Positions 26,349 to 35,718 of a stretch of 64,000 bases of DNA are shown in pieces. Under the pieces are notes generated by a model, which had not been told where the DNA came from, ran no database searches, and was given only the letters and a program-made list of their open reading frames with translations. Source of the DNA: JASSUD01 sp031963005 (GTDB lineage Bacteria; Pseudomonadota; Gammaproteobacteria; Burkholderiales; Burkholderiaceae); NCBI GenBank assembly GCA_031963005.1, contig JASSUL010000010.1, positions 17,902 to 81,901 of the forward strand. The letters run 5' to 3'. Position 1 is the stretch's first letter. Every line of letters begins with the position of its first letter. Made by a program: the position numbers and the translations under genes.

Positions 26349-26546
26349 TTAAGCGTAAGGCATCATTGCTCGTACAGAAGCGGTATCTGCCTTGTTTACT
26401 GCAACAGTACCCCGTAACTGGCGTTTGTTTTTCGTATTTCTTTTGGTGAGGATGTGGCGTTTAAAAGCTTGACCACGTTTAATAGTGCCGCCTGGGCGCA
26501 CAACAAAGCGCTTAGCAGCGCTTTTTTTGGTTTTCATCTTGGGCAT
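26349..26546 (-). CDS. rpmI: 50S ribosomal protein L35 (65 aa)
   Basis: MPKMKTKKSAAKRFVVRPGG and the basic HILTKRNTKNKRQLRGT are L35 signatures, and the length is normal. It lies between infC and rplT, as in most bacteria. Confidence 0.97.
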   Translation of the reverse strand: MPKMKTKKSAAKRFVVRPGGTIKRGQAFKRHILTKRNTKNKRQLRGTVAVNKADTASVRAMMPYA

Positions 26547-26596
26547 GAGAGCATCCAGAATATCAAAGGGAAACGGAGAGAGGCGGCAAAGTCCTC

Positions 26597-26653
26597 AGAA
26601 CCTATCGGTAATGCTTTTAGGCAGGTCTGCCTGTCCAAATCTAAATAGGTTCT
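26597..26653 (-). promoter_or_regulatory. Structured leader between infC and rpmI
   Basis: Arms agaacctat (26597-26605) and ataggttct (26645-26653) are perfect complements. They enclose a second hairpin aggcag-gt-ctgcct (26619-26632). The structure lies 50 bases upstream of rpmI in a 330-base gap that has no gene. In enterobacteria L20 represses rpmI-rplT by binding leader RNA here; the same role is possible but not shown. Confidence 0.4.
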
Positions 26654-26876
26654 TACAGCGGTTGATGGCATGTCTACCATGATTCAAAAATTCCTATTTG
26701 GGGAAACCCCACATCGAATGGTAAACACGCTCCTAACACAAACAAAAAAATAACACCGAGTAGCGCATCATAGCGTAACCTGGTGCAGAGGGCATAGTAT
26801 GCCAAAAGATATAAAGGAACACAAAGAGAGAAGGTTCCATTTTACAGCGGCACTCATTGAGTGCGCGCTGACCGTA

Positions 26877-27401
26877 CTACTTCTTCTTTTTCGGCGCTAA
26901 GACCATAATCATTTGCCGCATTTCTATTTTCGGCATCTGTTCGACTACAGCAATATCATCTAAATCGGTTCTTAGGCGCTCTAGCATTCGTGCACCGAGG
27001 GACTGATGAGCTATTTCCCTGCCTCGGAAACGCAAGCTGATCTTGGTCTTATCGCCTTCTTCGAGAAAGCGTTTGACATTCGAAAGCTTGACTTGGTAAT
27101 CCCCCTCGCCAGTGCTTGGGCGGAACTTGACCTCTTTGAGGTGCACGATTTTTTGCTTGAGTTTGGCTTCGTGGGCTTTCTTAGCTTCTTGGTACTTAAA
27201 TTTCCCAAAATCCATAAGCTTGCATACAGGCGGTTGCGCTTGTGGAGCAATCATCACTAAATCCACTTCTGCTTGCTCTGCTAAGCCTAATGCCTCTGCC
27301 AACTTGACAATGCCCAGCAAACCTCCCTGAGTATCGACAAGGCGCACTTCTGGCGCAGTAATTTCGCCGTTAATGCGATGAGATAACTTATCGGTAGCGA
27401 T
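26877..27401 (-). CDS. infC: Translation initiation factor IF-3 (174 aa), non-AUG start
   Basis: IF-3 checks start-codon pairing on the 30S subunit. Reading from ATC at 27399-27401 gives IATDKLSHRINGEITAPEVR, the conserved IF-3 N-terminus, and AGGGA lies seven bases upstream. No ATG, GTG or TTG would include this part; the first GTG (27347) would remove 18 conserved residues. A rare start codon (AUU, AUC or AUA) is the known autoregulation device of infC. The linker and C-terminal domain (FGKFKYQEAKKAHEAK, IALRFRGRE-like) are intact. Confidence 0.93.
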   Translation of the reverse strand: MATDKLSHRINGEITAPEVRLVDTQGGLLGIVKLAEALGLAEQAEVDLVMIAPQAQPPVCKLMDFGKFKYQEAKKAHEAKLKQKIVHLKEVKFRPSTGEGDYQVKLSNVKRFLEEGDKTKISLRFRGREIAHQSLGARMLERLRTDLDDIAVVEQMPKIEMRQMIMVLAPKKKK

Positions 27402-27598
27402 GTTATTTTCCCTTAATACAAAAAATGAAAGTAACCGTTGCAGCGATTATAAAACCGCTTGCTTTTTCAAAGGACATCAAAAACCGTGCGCTATAGAGGT
27501 TAAAGAGTGCATATCCATGCTGCCTTTGAAGCGCCACTTATCAAAATGGGTTAAAAAGTAATACGTTTCACAAAAAGAAACATTCCCCCGTACCTCTG

Positions 27599-29506
27599 CT
27601 ATTGCAGCGTGTCTACGGCGCTACGCAGTTGCGTGAGCAAGGCTGAAATAGGCATGACCCCTAGATCAATGCCACCGCGCGCGCGTACAGATACGGTTTT
27701 ATTCTGGCGCTCTTGCTCACCGACCACGAGAAGGTAAGGAATCTTCCTCATCGTTTGGGCACGTATTTTATAGTTAATTTTTTCGTTGCGCAAATCCACT
27801 TGCGTACGAATACGCTCCACGGTTAATTCTTTAAGCACTTCTTGAGCATAATCATTCTGTTTTTCAGAAATAGGAAGGATGGCGACTTGCACGGGAGAGA
27901 GCCAGGTCGGCATGGCGCCTGCGTGATGCTCGATCAAAATGCCGATAAAGCGTTCCATCGACCCCAGGATGGCGCGATGCAACATCACAGGGCGGTGATG
28001 CTGGTTATCCTGCCCCATATATTGCGCTTGTAAGCGCTCTGGCAATACAAAATCCAACTGTAAGGTTCCGCATTGCCAAGAGCGGCCGATGGCGTCTTTA
28101 ATATGGTATTCAATTTTGGGACCATAAAACGCGCCTTCTCCAGGGAGCTCTTGCCACTGTACATTACAGGCAGAGAGCGCTTCACGCAGACCGGCTTCCG
28201 CTTTATCCCAATTTTCGTCTGAACCTGCACGCTGCGTAGGTCGAAGTGCGAGCTTGATATCAATGTGCTCAAATCCAAAATCTTGGTACACCTGCATCGC
28301 CAAAGTATGAAAGGCGATCGCTTCGGAGATAAATTGCGCTGGCGTGCAGAAAATATGGGCATCATCTTGAACAAAGCCCCGCACGCGCATCAGGCCGTGG
28401 AGTGCTCCTGAGGGCTCTTTGCGGTGGCAGGAGCCAAACTCAGCCAGGCGCATGGGTAAATCGCGGTACGAGTGTATGCCTTGATTAAAGACTTGCACAT
28501 GTCCTGGGCAATTCATGGGCTTGATCGCATAGTCCCGTTTTTCAGAGTCGGTGGTGAACATATGCTCTTGGAAATTTTCCCAATGTCCAGAGCGTTCCCA
28601 CAGTTGGCGATCTAATATCAAAGGGGTGCGGATTTCGCTATAACCGCCGATGCGTAGGCGTTCACGTAAATAGGTTTCAATTTGATGCCAAAGCGTCCAT
28701 CCTTCAGGATGCCAAAACACCATGCCAGGAGCTTCATCCTGTAAATGAAATAATCCCAATTGCTTGCCGAGTTTACGGTGATCGCGTTTTTCTGCTTCTT
28801 CAATGCGGTGAATATAACGCGCTAAATCTTCATTATTGGCCCAAGCGGTTCCGTAAATGCGCTGTAGCTGCGCATTACGCGAATCTCCACGCCAGTAGGC
28901 TCCAGCCACTTTGAGGAGTTTGAAAGCCTTTAGTTTGCCGGTATGGGGAACATGGGGTCCGCGGCATAAATCGGTAAAGCCGCCATGGGAATACAATGTA
29001 ATCGCGTCTGCCGTAGGAATGGCTTCAATGAGCTCGGCTTTATAGTGTTCACCGGCTTGTTTGAAAAAAGCCACCGCTTCGTCTCGCGTGACAACGCGCC
29101 GTGTTACCGGCTCATTGAGGCGCACTAAGGCCTTCATTTGCTTTTCAATCGCTTCGAGGTCTTCGGGCGTAAACGGACGTGTATAAGCAAAGTCGTAATA
29201 AAACCCATCCTCAATAACTGGGCCAATCGTCACTTGCGCGTCGGGGTACAAGGTTTTGACCGCATACGCTAAGAGATGTGCGGCAGAGTGGCGCAGGATC
29301 TCTAATCCTTCAGGGTCTTTATCGGTAATGATCGCCAGCGTTGCATCGTGGTCTATCCGTGCAGAGGTATCGACCAAAACGCCATTTAATTTGCCGCCAA
29401 GCGCCGCTTTGGCAAGGCCGGGGCCGATATTCGCAGCGACTTCTTCAACGGTGACGGGATGATCAAAAGTGCGCAGGGATCCATCAGGCAGACGTACTGA
29501 AATCAT
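27599..29506 (-). CDS. thrS: Threonine-tRNA ligase (635 aa)
   Basis: A class II synthetase with, in order, a TGS domain (1-62), an editing domain (HSAAHLLAYAV), a catalytic core (zinc-binding MNCPGHV, motif 2 RLAEFGSCHRKEPSGALHGL, motif 3 RAILGSMERFIGILIEHH) and an anticodon domain. I use the ATG at 29506 (MISVRLPDGS), with AAGAGA eight bases upstream. It stands first in the thrS-infC-rpmI-rplT cluster, downstream of tRNA-Val. Confidence 0.97.
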   Translation of the reverse strand: MISVRLPDGSLRTFDHPVTVEEVAANIGPGLAKAALGGKLNGVLVDTSARIDHDATLAIITDKDPEGLEILRHSAAHLLAYAVKTLYPDAQVTIGPVIEDGFYYDFAYTRPFTPEDLEAIEKQMKALVRLNEPVTRRVVTRDEAVAFFKQAGEHYKAELIEAIPTADAITLYSHGGFTDLCRGPHVPHTGKLKAFKLLKVAGAYWRGDSRNAQLQRIYGTAWANNEDLARYIHRIEEAEKRDHRKLGKQLGLFHLQDEAPGMVFWHPEGWTLWHQIETYLRERLRIGGYSEIRTPLILDRQLWERSGHWENFQEHMFTTDSEKRDYAIKPMNCPGHVQVFNQGIHSYRDLPMRLAEFGSCHRKEPSGALHGLMRVRGFVQDDAHIFCTPAQFISEAIAFHTLAMQVYQDFGFEHIDIKLALRPTQRAGSDENWDKAEAGLREALSACNVQWQELPGEGAFYGPKIEYHIKDAIGRSWQCGTLQLDFVLPERLQAQYMGQDNQHHRPVMLHRAILGSMERFIGILIEHHAGAMPTWLSPVQVAILPISEKQNDYAQEVLKELTVERIRTQVDLRNEKINYKIRAQTMRKIPYLLVVGEQERQNKTVSVRARGGIDLGVMPISALLTQLRSAVDTLQ

Positions 29507-29636
29507 GGGTATTCTCTTGCGTAGTGCGCCTGGGTAGGCGAAGGGAATTAGCCAATGCAAGCGCTAGGCTAGTTCACGAAAGGCGGGCTCAGAAAAGAAA
29601 AACGTTGGTAAGCAATAGAAAAATCCACAACACCAT

Positions 29637-29676
29637 AAAAAAATGCGGCCCAGCTTCTTTGCCAAAGGCCGCATTT
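29637..29676 (-). terminator. Terminator downstream of tRNA-Val
   Basis: The ten-base stem aaatgcggcc (29641-29650) / ggccgcattt (29667-29676) is followed on the minus strand by seven T. It separates the tRNA transcript from thrS. Confidence 0.8.
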
Positions 29677-29784
29677 CTAACGCCGTATTTCTAACTTCTA
29701 ACGCTTTTATACCGTGGAGTTTTGTGTTTTTCTAAAAACAAAAAATAACAGGCTAGCTACCGAAGCAAAATAAATGCAATGCAT

Positions 29785-29861
29785 TGGTAGGCTCGATTGG
29801 ACTCGAACCAACGACCCCCACCATGTCAAGGTGGTGCTCTAACCAGCTGAGCTACGAGCCT
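29785..29861 (-). tRNA. tRNA-Val (anticodon GAC)
   Basis: A 77-base cloverleaf on the minus strand: acceptor AGGCTCG/CGAGCCT, discriminator A, encoded CCA, D arm GCTC-AGCTGGTTA-GAGC, anticodon stem CCACC/GGTGG with loop TTGACAT (GAC), and T arm GTTGG-TTCGAGT-CCAAT. Its place upstream of thrS is the usual Burkholderiales arrangement. Confidence 0.97.
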
Positions 29862-29944
29862 AAAGGGCAAGTATTGTAAAACGATTTTTATAGAAAAGCG
29901 ACCTTTATTTCGTCGAGGTATATCAAAAAAACCTTAGGAAGCAT

Positions 29945-30135
29945 GAAATGGCCACAAGACCGAGCTATTCTGGTGGAGTATTCCTCTCAAAGTTGTGCAT
30001 AAGGAGGGATTGTGCCTGGTCATCGACCAAGTGCTTATAGCAGAAATTACAGAGGTATTTGCCATAGCATGGAACGATACACTCCTCCAATTGCGCATGC
30101 TTGCAGAAGCGTCTGTTGTGCGCGCTATGAGTCTG
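29945..30135 (-). repeat. Dispersed repeat, copy 1 (matches 37711-37919)
   Basis: About 170 bases match the segment at 37711-37919, with near-identity over the part reading agcagaaattacagaggtat and onward to cttgcagaagcgtctgttg. In minus-strand translation both give AQLEECIVPCYGKYLCNFCY. The copy at 37.7 kb has about 40 extra bases inside. It abuts the 3' end of the ankyrin gene. Confidence 0.7.
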
Positions 30136-30151
30136 CAAAGCGCTCCCCCTG

Positions 30152-32935
30152 TCAGTCAAGAGTGGACTTTGAAAATAGAGAAAATACCTTCGAAAAAAAG
30201 AAAGATAGTCCGTACGAAAGGGCCGAAAAAAAGCCCTTCACTGAGAGCAAGAAATAGCCATCAATATGGCCCCGTATGCGGTTCAAGATATAGTTGAAGT
30301 TCAGAGTGGGGATGATGCTAGGGTGCATAATATGAATGGAGACCGCCTCTTTTTTGTTTTGTAATACGCGAAAGGTTTGGGGGTCTTGGAATCTTAATGC
30401 CACATAATAGGCCCAAGGTGTGAGCGTGATCCGTGCGTCTTTGCTGATCAAAAAGTTAATGAGAAGAGGGCGTTTTTGTTGTACAGCTCTATATAAAGGC
30501 GTATGCCCTTCGTTATCTAATTCACGAATGCAAGTAGGATCTTGATTAAAAGCCCATTGCGCTAACCAGAGCCCTTCTTGCTCAGAGGACGCATAACAGG
30601 CTGCATGTAAGAGGGACATGCCCGTGGGGGTGCAGTCCTGATCGAAGGGGGTTTTATGCGCTTGCCCCGCTTGTAAGAGATAGCACGCCGTATTGAGCAA
30701 ATTGATGCCTTTGTCTCGAAGGGCTTTGGAGGCATGGGGTGCAAAAAGAGAGGCGGTTATAGCCGATACGGCGACTTCTGCAGCGGTTTTTCCTAGATAG
30801 GAATTTCTGTTATCCCGCCCTATGCTATCGAGCAGCACACCTTGGTTCATCAGCAGCTGGACTATCTCCAGGCATCCGGTTTCCGCCGCGATATGCGGAA
30901 TATCTAAAGGCAGCGAATGAATACCTGCTTCACGCAACAAATAATGCGTAATGGGAAAGTCTGCGTTTTTAACTGCCTGTTCTAATGCTTTTTCGGTATG
31001 TAAAGGCGTGATATCGTGCTTGCGCATAAATTCCAATACCGACTGTACCCGCGCGACCTCTTTCAGTTTGACCGCCTCGATCAGTAAATCGGGGATATCC
31101 CGTTGTACAGGCATCCATCGCAAGCAGGCGAGCATATGCGCAGGGTTCGCGCGTATCCAGTCTACAAAGGCGTTCTGAGCGCGCTCGCTAGCCTCGATAT
31201 CATCAGGATATAAATGGCCTTTTTGCACAATACCGGCGCGTTGCAGATGGGCCATCGTAATCGGTGCATGCGATCCGGCGAGCTTCATCAGCCGCAAAAC
31301 ATTGAATCCCTCAAAGATCTGCTTGAGCGTTCGCTGTCCATACTTGCCTGCATCGTCTATTAATGCTTGAAATTCTTCCCATGTAGAGACCCACTCTGGA
31401 TGGAGCCAATCAAAATTGTACCGAGAGATGAAGCCCGTATTCCCTGTTCTTTGCAATACCACCTGCGCCTCGAGGTCGCCTAACTGATGGGCTGGCTCCA
31501 TGACGGTCTCTTTCTTCGCCCTCTTATTTGAAATTGCATTTCCCTGAAGAGGTACGGTGGCATCGGCCCCGTTTTCAAGGAGCAATTCCATCATAAGGTA
31601 ATGCTTTTCTAGGAAGGCAAGATGTAAAGGAGTAAATGCGTTTCTATCTTGTATAGGGGTATGGATACAACCAGGATCCTGTTCAATCACTAATCGAGCG
31701 ACCCTGAGTCCCAGATCGATATCTTCTGCATAACATGCTGCATGTAGCAGGGTCATATATTTAGGCTTATATTGGGTATTGAAGGGAACGCCTTTGTCTA
31801 TTAAATAGAGGGCGATATGGAGTCGGTCCATTTCATTTTTCCGGAACTCTGCTGAAGAGCTGACAAAATTCCATAATATAAGCCGGGATATAGCTATGTC
31901 TGCAGCGGTTTTTCCATAATCTTGAGAGTTAAGGCGGTCAGATCCTATGTGATTAAGCAGGACGCCATTTTCTACCAGCCACTCAATATTTTCGAAGGAT
32001 GGATTGATTATTACCGCTTGGTGCAGAATATCTTCTGGCAACCAGCGAACACGCGCCTTTACTTCTTCACTCACTAAATAATCTGCAATGGGAATATAGG
32101 CTTTTATAATCGCATCTCTTAACGCCCGTTCTGCATTGAAATCCGTTATATGATGCTCTTTGATAAAGGCGAATACCGTTTTTACGATAACCAAATTGCC
32201 ATGGTTTGCGGCTTCGACCAGTAAATCGGGAGCAAAATTTCGTGCAGGCGCCCATCGTAGACACACTAAAATACATGCAGGGTTAGCTTGGATCCATCTT
32301 AAAAAATTCTGCGGAGCAATTTCTCTCGTACTCTCATGTGGAGGATATTTCCATATATCTGTATAAATACCTGTCTGCTGCAGATCTGCAATAGTCATCT
32401 TCGCTAAAGCATTTGGATTTTCTTTAATACGCTTGAGCAAATGAAATCCCGAAAAAATCTGCTCAAATGTTTTTTGTCCATAGGTGCGGGCATCCTCTAC
32501 TAAGGTTTTAAATTCAGAAAGCGTAGACACGATCTCTGGATAGAGCCAATCGAATTGTTGATATAAGGCCAGCCAGTTTTCCCTCACTAATTGCCCATTA
32601 ACTTGTGTCACGCGTACTATTTCATGGGGTTTTAAATTCAATAAAGTGCGATAAAAAAGTTGCTCGATTATTTCTGGCGGCATCTCCAGATGCTTGTGGG
32701 GAAGATCGATTCCTGAGAGCCTGTGTTTTTCTGATAAGCGTTTTTCTTCTGCTAGACGCTCTTCTCCTGATAATCCATTCAGTGCCAAAAAAAGGGCAAA
32801 GCGTTTAAAGTCCTCCTCCTTTTTTAATGCTTTTGCAAAAATCTTTTCGATAGATGGAGTCGGTGTGAGTGCTGTATGGGGTGACGTAAGAGATAGGGCG
32901 CAAGAGGGTGACAGGATCGCGTTTATAGTACTCAT
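30152..32935 (-). CDS. F-box-like/ankyrin repeat protein with internal duplication (927 aa)
   Basis: A F-box-like segment (EMPPEIIEQLFYRTLLNLKP then HEIVRVTQVNGQLV) lies near 82-120. Two homologous halves follow, starting at about 125 (FDWLYPEIVSTLSEFKTLVE) and 506 (FDWLHPEWVSTWEEFQALID). Each has a ILVCLRWAP/MLACLRWMP-PDLLIEA module, ankyrin-type repeats (MTLLHAACYAEDIDLGLRVA; AFTPLHLAFLEKHYLMMELL; GHTPLYRAVQQKRPLLINFL) and a GKTAA[DE][IV]A segment. The tail has a hydrophobic patch (YFLLSVKGFFSALSYGLSFF). No signal peptide. The F-box plus ankyrin combination is typical of intracellular-bacterium effectors that recruit host SCF ubiquitin ligases; that role here is inferred. It is bordered by the dispersed repeat at its 3' end. 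Confidence 0.8.
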   Translation of the reverse strand: MSTINAILSPSCALSLTSPHTALTPTPSIEKIFAKALKKEEDFKRFALFLALNGLSGEERLAEEKRLSEKHRLSGIDLPHKHLEMPPEIIEQLFYRTLLNLKPHEIVRVTQVNGQLVRENWLALYQQFDWLYPEIVSTLSEFKTLVEDARTYGQKTFEQIFSGFHLLKRIKENPNALAKMTIADLQQTGIYTDIWKYPPHESTREIAPQNFLRWIQANPACILVCLRWAPARNFAPDLLVEAANHGNLVIVKTVFAFIKEHHITDFNAERALRDAIIKAYIPIADYLVSEEVKARVRWLPEDILHQAVIINPSFENIEWLVENGVLLNHIGSDRLNSQDYGKTAADIAISRLILWNFVSSSAEFRKNEMDRLHIALYLIDKGVPFNTQYKPKYMTLLHAACYAEDIDLGLRVARLVIEQDPGCIHTPIQDRNAFTPLHLAFLEKHYLMMELLLENGADATVPLQGNAISNKRAKKETVMEPAHQLGDLEAQVVLQRTGNTGFISRYNFDWLHPEWVSTWEEFQALIDDAGKYGQRTLKQIFEGFNVLRLMKLAGSHAPITMAHLQRAGIVQKGHLYPDDIEASERAQNAFVDWIRANPAHMLACLRWMPVQRDIPDLLIEAVKLKEVARVQSVLEFMRKHDITPLHTEKALEQAVKNADFPITHYLLREAGIHSLPLDIPHIAAETGCLEIVQLLMNQGVLLDSIGRDNRNSYLGKTAAEVAVSAITASLFAPHASKALRDKGINLLNTACYLLQAGQAHKTPFDQDCTPTGMSLLHAACYASSEQEGLWLAQWAFNQDPTCIRELDNEGHTPLYRAVQQKRPLLINFLISKDARITLTPWAYYVALRFQDPQTFRVLQNKKEAVSIHIMHPSIIPTLNFNYILNRIRGHIDGYFLLSVKGFFSALSYGLSFFFSKVFSLFSKSTLD

Positions 32936-33478
32936 AATACATATGCCCTATTAATGGAAACCGGGATGACCCATGTCGTATTGGAGAACAGGTCCTGACC
33001 GGATGCCTAGAGGGATTTTTTAGATTTACTTTCCATAAAGGGTGCATCACCCTTTATGGAATGGCTTTACCTCTTTATGCATAAAGTATGGTGTTACTGT
33101 GTGCAATAGTATGCACAGTGGGAATAGATCATTGAGCGTATAAGGAGTAAAGACCGGTATGCAGTGTATGCAGAGAGGAGAAAAGAAAGTCTCTATTTTG
33201 CAAATATAGCGAAGAGAAATTTATGGATCCAATCACTATTGGCGCAGGCATAACCATAGGCGTAACAGTACCAAAGGGGGAGGAGGATTAGAAGGGTAAG
33301 ATTCAGCAACGTACGTTGGTCTTCCCAGGCTGCCGCTACCTTTCGCCGCAACGCTTGTTAAACAGCGTGCTCTCAATTAAGTAGATAAATCTATATGAAA
33401 AATAATAAACCTTATTTTTTGCACTTTAGATTGCATATATCTTCTATCCGTCGATTTTTTTAAATTTCAGAGTTTGCT
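32936..33478. other. Intergenic region upstream of the ankyrin gene
   Basis: No supported gene. A perfect 12-bp hairpin (ccataaagggtg / caccctttatgg, 33033-33059) lies about 100 bases upstream of the ankyrin ATG and may be regulatory. A 23-codon frame at 33223 (MDPITIGAGITIG) is too short to support. Confidence 0.45.
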
Positions 33479-34594
33479 ATGCCAATCAGTCAATATTATG
33501 TACCCAAAAATCCTAGTCCTTTGAGATATTATATTGTTGCAACTAACGTCCTTATGAACACAAATGAAAGTCAAAAAAATAGAATAGAAAAAGAAGTGTT
33601 ATCAGACTCCTATGTACCTACTACAGAAAGTCAAACGAAGCATGCAGAAGAGAGCATATCTTATATAAATAAAAACAATTTGTTACAAGCAAAAATAAAA
33701 GAGCTTGAAGCAGCTTTAGAGCAACGAAAAATAGAGAATGTAAAATTTGAAGAAAAGAAAAGTGCTGCTCTAAGTAAAGAAATAGAAACATTAAAGGATA
33801 GTTATGAAACAAAAATAATAGCGCTTGCCAATCAGTTACATAAACAAAAATATAATTTAGAAAAAACTCTTCATCTAGAACAAAAACGGGCGCACATAAG
33901 AAATTTATTCAATAGTGCACTAAGTATAGAAGAAAGGTTAAAAATAGAAAAATCTGAAAAAGAAGAGCTACAAACAGTTGTGCAAAGTCTTTCGGCTAAA
34001 TTAGAAGAAAAAAGTATGCTAGAAATAGAATTTGAAGAGTTGTTAGAGCAAGCACGTTATACGTTTGATCTCAAAAAAAATTTAGAAAACAAAGTCGCTT
34101 CTCTGATAGAGGACGATAAAATTCGCCAAGCAAAACTCGAAGAGTTAGAAGTTAATAATCTTGCTGTTTTGGTAGAAAAAAATCAGCAGAATTCTGAAAT
34201 AAAAAAATTAAAAGAGGCTTTAAGAGAATCCGAAAAACAATTAGGCTATATAACTAATTGTAATAATATATTGCAAGAAAAAATAGTTGAATTAGAAAAA
34301 AAAGAATATACTAATGTACAACAAGTTTTTTTAATTGTAGATGCAGCGCATAATATTTCAACGCTGAATTCTGAAAGTAAAAAATCATCTGGCCTATCTA
34401 AGGAAGTGGAAAAGCAGTTAGGTGATGTGATTAATGCTAATCAACAAGGTTCTCTAACCACAAACCTTGTTGGAAAAATAAAAGATGAAAAACCTGTAGA
34501 GCCTCATAATTTAACTCAAAATGAGGCACTGAAAATATTTTTCAAAAATCTGGAGCAACGAGCAAAAACTATTAACCAACAAAATAATTTATAA
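33479..34594 (+). CDS. Coiled-coil protein of unknown function (371 aa)
   Basis: No family recognised. From about residue 25 to 330 the protein is one long coiled-coil, rich in K, E, L and Q (for example LLQAKIKELEAALEQRKIEN and LKIEKSEKEELQTVVQSLSA). There is no signal peptide or membrane segment. Two starts are possible: ATG at 33479 or ATG at 33554 (MNTNESQKNRIEKEV). Neither has a clear ribosome binding site. It is markedly AT-rich, like the effector-like genes around it. The next bases downstream are an IS5-family remnant. Confidence 0.6.
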   Translation: MPISQYYVPKNPSPLRYYIVATNVLMNTNESQKNRIEKEVLSDSYVPTTESQTKHAEESISYINKNNLLQAKIKELEAALEQRKIENVKFEEKKSAALSKEIETLKDSYETKIIALANQLHKQKYNLEKTLHLEQKRAHIRNLFNSALSIEERLKIEKSEKEELQTVVQSLSAKLEEKSMLEIEFEELLEQARYTFDLKKNLENKVASLIEDDKIRQAKLEELEVNNLAVLVEKNQQNSEIKKLKEALRESEKQLGYITNCNNILQEKIVELEKKEYTNVQQVFLIVDAAHNISTLNSESKKSSGLSKEVEKQLGDVINANQQGSLTTNLVGKIKDEKPVEPHNLTQNEALKIFFKNLEQRAKTINQQNNL

Positions 34595-34613
34595 AAAAAT
34601 GTAAAAATTAACA

Positions 34614-34880
34614 AGGAAATTAAGGAAGCTCTGCATAACCCCACTACAATATTGATTTTAAATAAGTCAGCAAATACCTCGCTCCCACTATGAAACAACA
34701 AAGCCTAGGGTCAACAGGATTACGAACGTAAGTCCCAAGAAGACACGTAAACAGCAATTTCTAGAGGAAATGGAGCACGTCGTGTCGTGGTCTGCCAGAA
34801 GCATTGATCGAACCGTATGCCCCTAAAGCTGGTCGCCAAGGAGGGTGCCATGGGTATGCCATAGGGACTAAGCTACCTGA
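34614..34880 (+). mobile_element. IS5-family transposase remnant
   Basis: The end-like sequence ggaagctctgcataacccc begins at 34624. From 34690 the reading MKQQSLGSTGL, then KKTRKQQFLEEMEHVVSWSA in a shifted frame, then LIEPYAPKAGRQGG matches the N-terminus of IS5-family transposases (MKQQSLG...TRK..FL.EM). Frameshifts and a truncation are evident. A similar end (aagaacctctgcataaccct) occurs at 49380. Confidence 0.7.
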
Positions 34881-34895
34881 GTCTTATATGCGCTT

Positions 34896-35033
34896 ATGTA
34901 TCGCGAAATGAGTAGCCTGATTATTGAGCTTTTGCGATCTCAATCTTTATCGGCATTTTTAGCCAGTTGGTCCTCGATACAGGAATGGCTGCCAGAGATC
35001 GCTGATCTTCCAGCTGAAGCGGTGGAGTTTTAA
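34896..35033 (+). pseudogene. Short frame of unknown origin (45 aa)
   Basis: ATG at 34896 reads MYREMSSLIIELLRSQSLSA and ends DLPAEAVEF. It lies between two transposase remnants and looks like the tail of a larger gene. I do not recognise the family. Confidence 0.25.
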
Positions 35034-35139
35034 TGACACTGTATTTATGCGATACCCATATTTTTTCTGACATTAATCAAAAGAATGGATATTGGATAAA
35101 GATTAAAGCTTAGCGCGTCGATCCCATACTGGTGATTCC

Positions 35140-35351
35140 TCATGGATCTGCCACTAAGCGTTTGAGACGACTGTTCTCTGCTTCCAATTTCTCACTTCCT
35201 AGACTTCCATCCCGCTAAATTTACTCCGCCAGGTATAAGATGTCGTATCTGAAATTCCATGTTTACGACATAACTCCAATACCGGCATCCTGCACTGGCC
35301 TTCTTTTAGTATTGAAATAATTTGACTTTCTGTAAATCGCAATTTACGCAT
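35140..35351 (-). pseudogene. IS3-family OrfA remnant
   Basis: MRKLRFTESQIISILKEGQC then LCRKHGISDTTSYTWRSKFS is the helix-turn-helix start of IS3-family OrfA. The frame breaks after FSGMEV; the next frame continues EKLEAENSRLKRLVADP and stops. OrfB is absent. Confidence 0.8.
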
Positions 35352-35718
35352 GACGGGGCTCCTTGAGCCCTTTATACTCAATTATCAGTGCGAGCATTTA
35401 TAGTGAAAAGGTCAAAGGCGCTAGAGACAAGCTGAAAATAACCTGACGCAAAAAAAGAAAAATCTGAGCAGAAAATCAAAAATAGGATATAAAGCTTATC
35501 TTTGGATAAATAGATAAAATGACAAGTTAAGCAAAGATGCGATAAATCTCGCGCTACTAGCAAGTAGTCGTTGATTTGTGGTTTTTTACTCGAGTAAGCG
35601 CCTATGACTATTGCATAAATAGATCGCTTCGTTTTATTGCAAAAACATTCGCTGCCATCCAATTTTTTAACTATGCATCGCTTAATTTTAAGCAGCGCAC
35701 AAACATAAATAGCATAGT

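Noticed and set aside
33223..33291. Short frame MDPITIGAGITIG ending GEED
   Set aside because: 23 codons, no family match; could be the start of a lost gene but cannot be supported.
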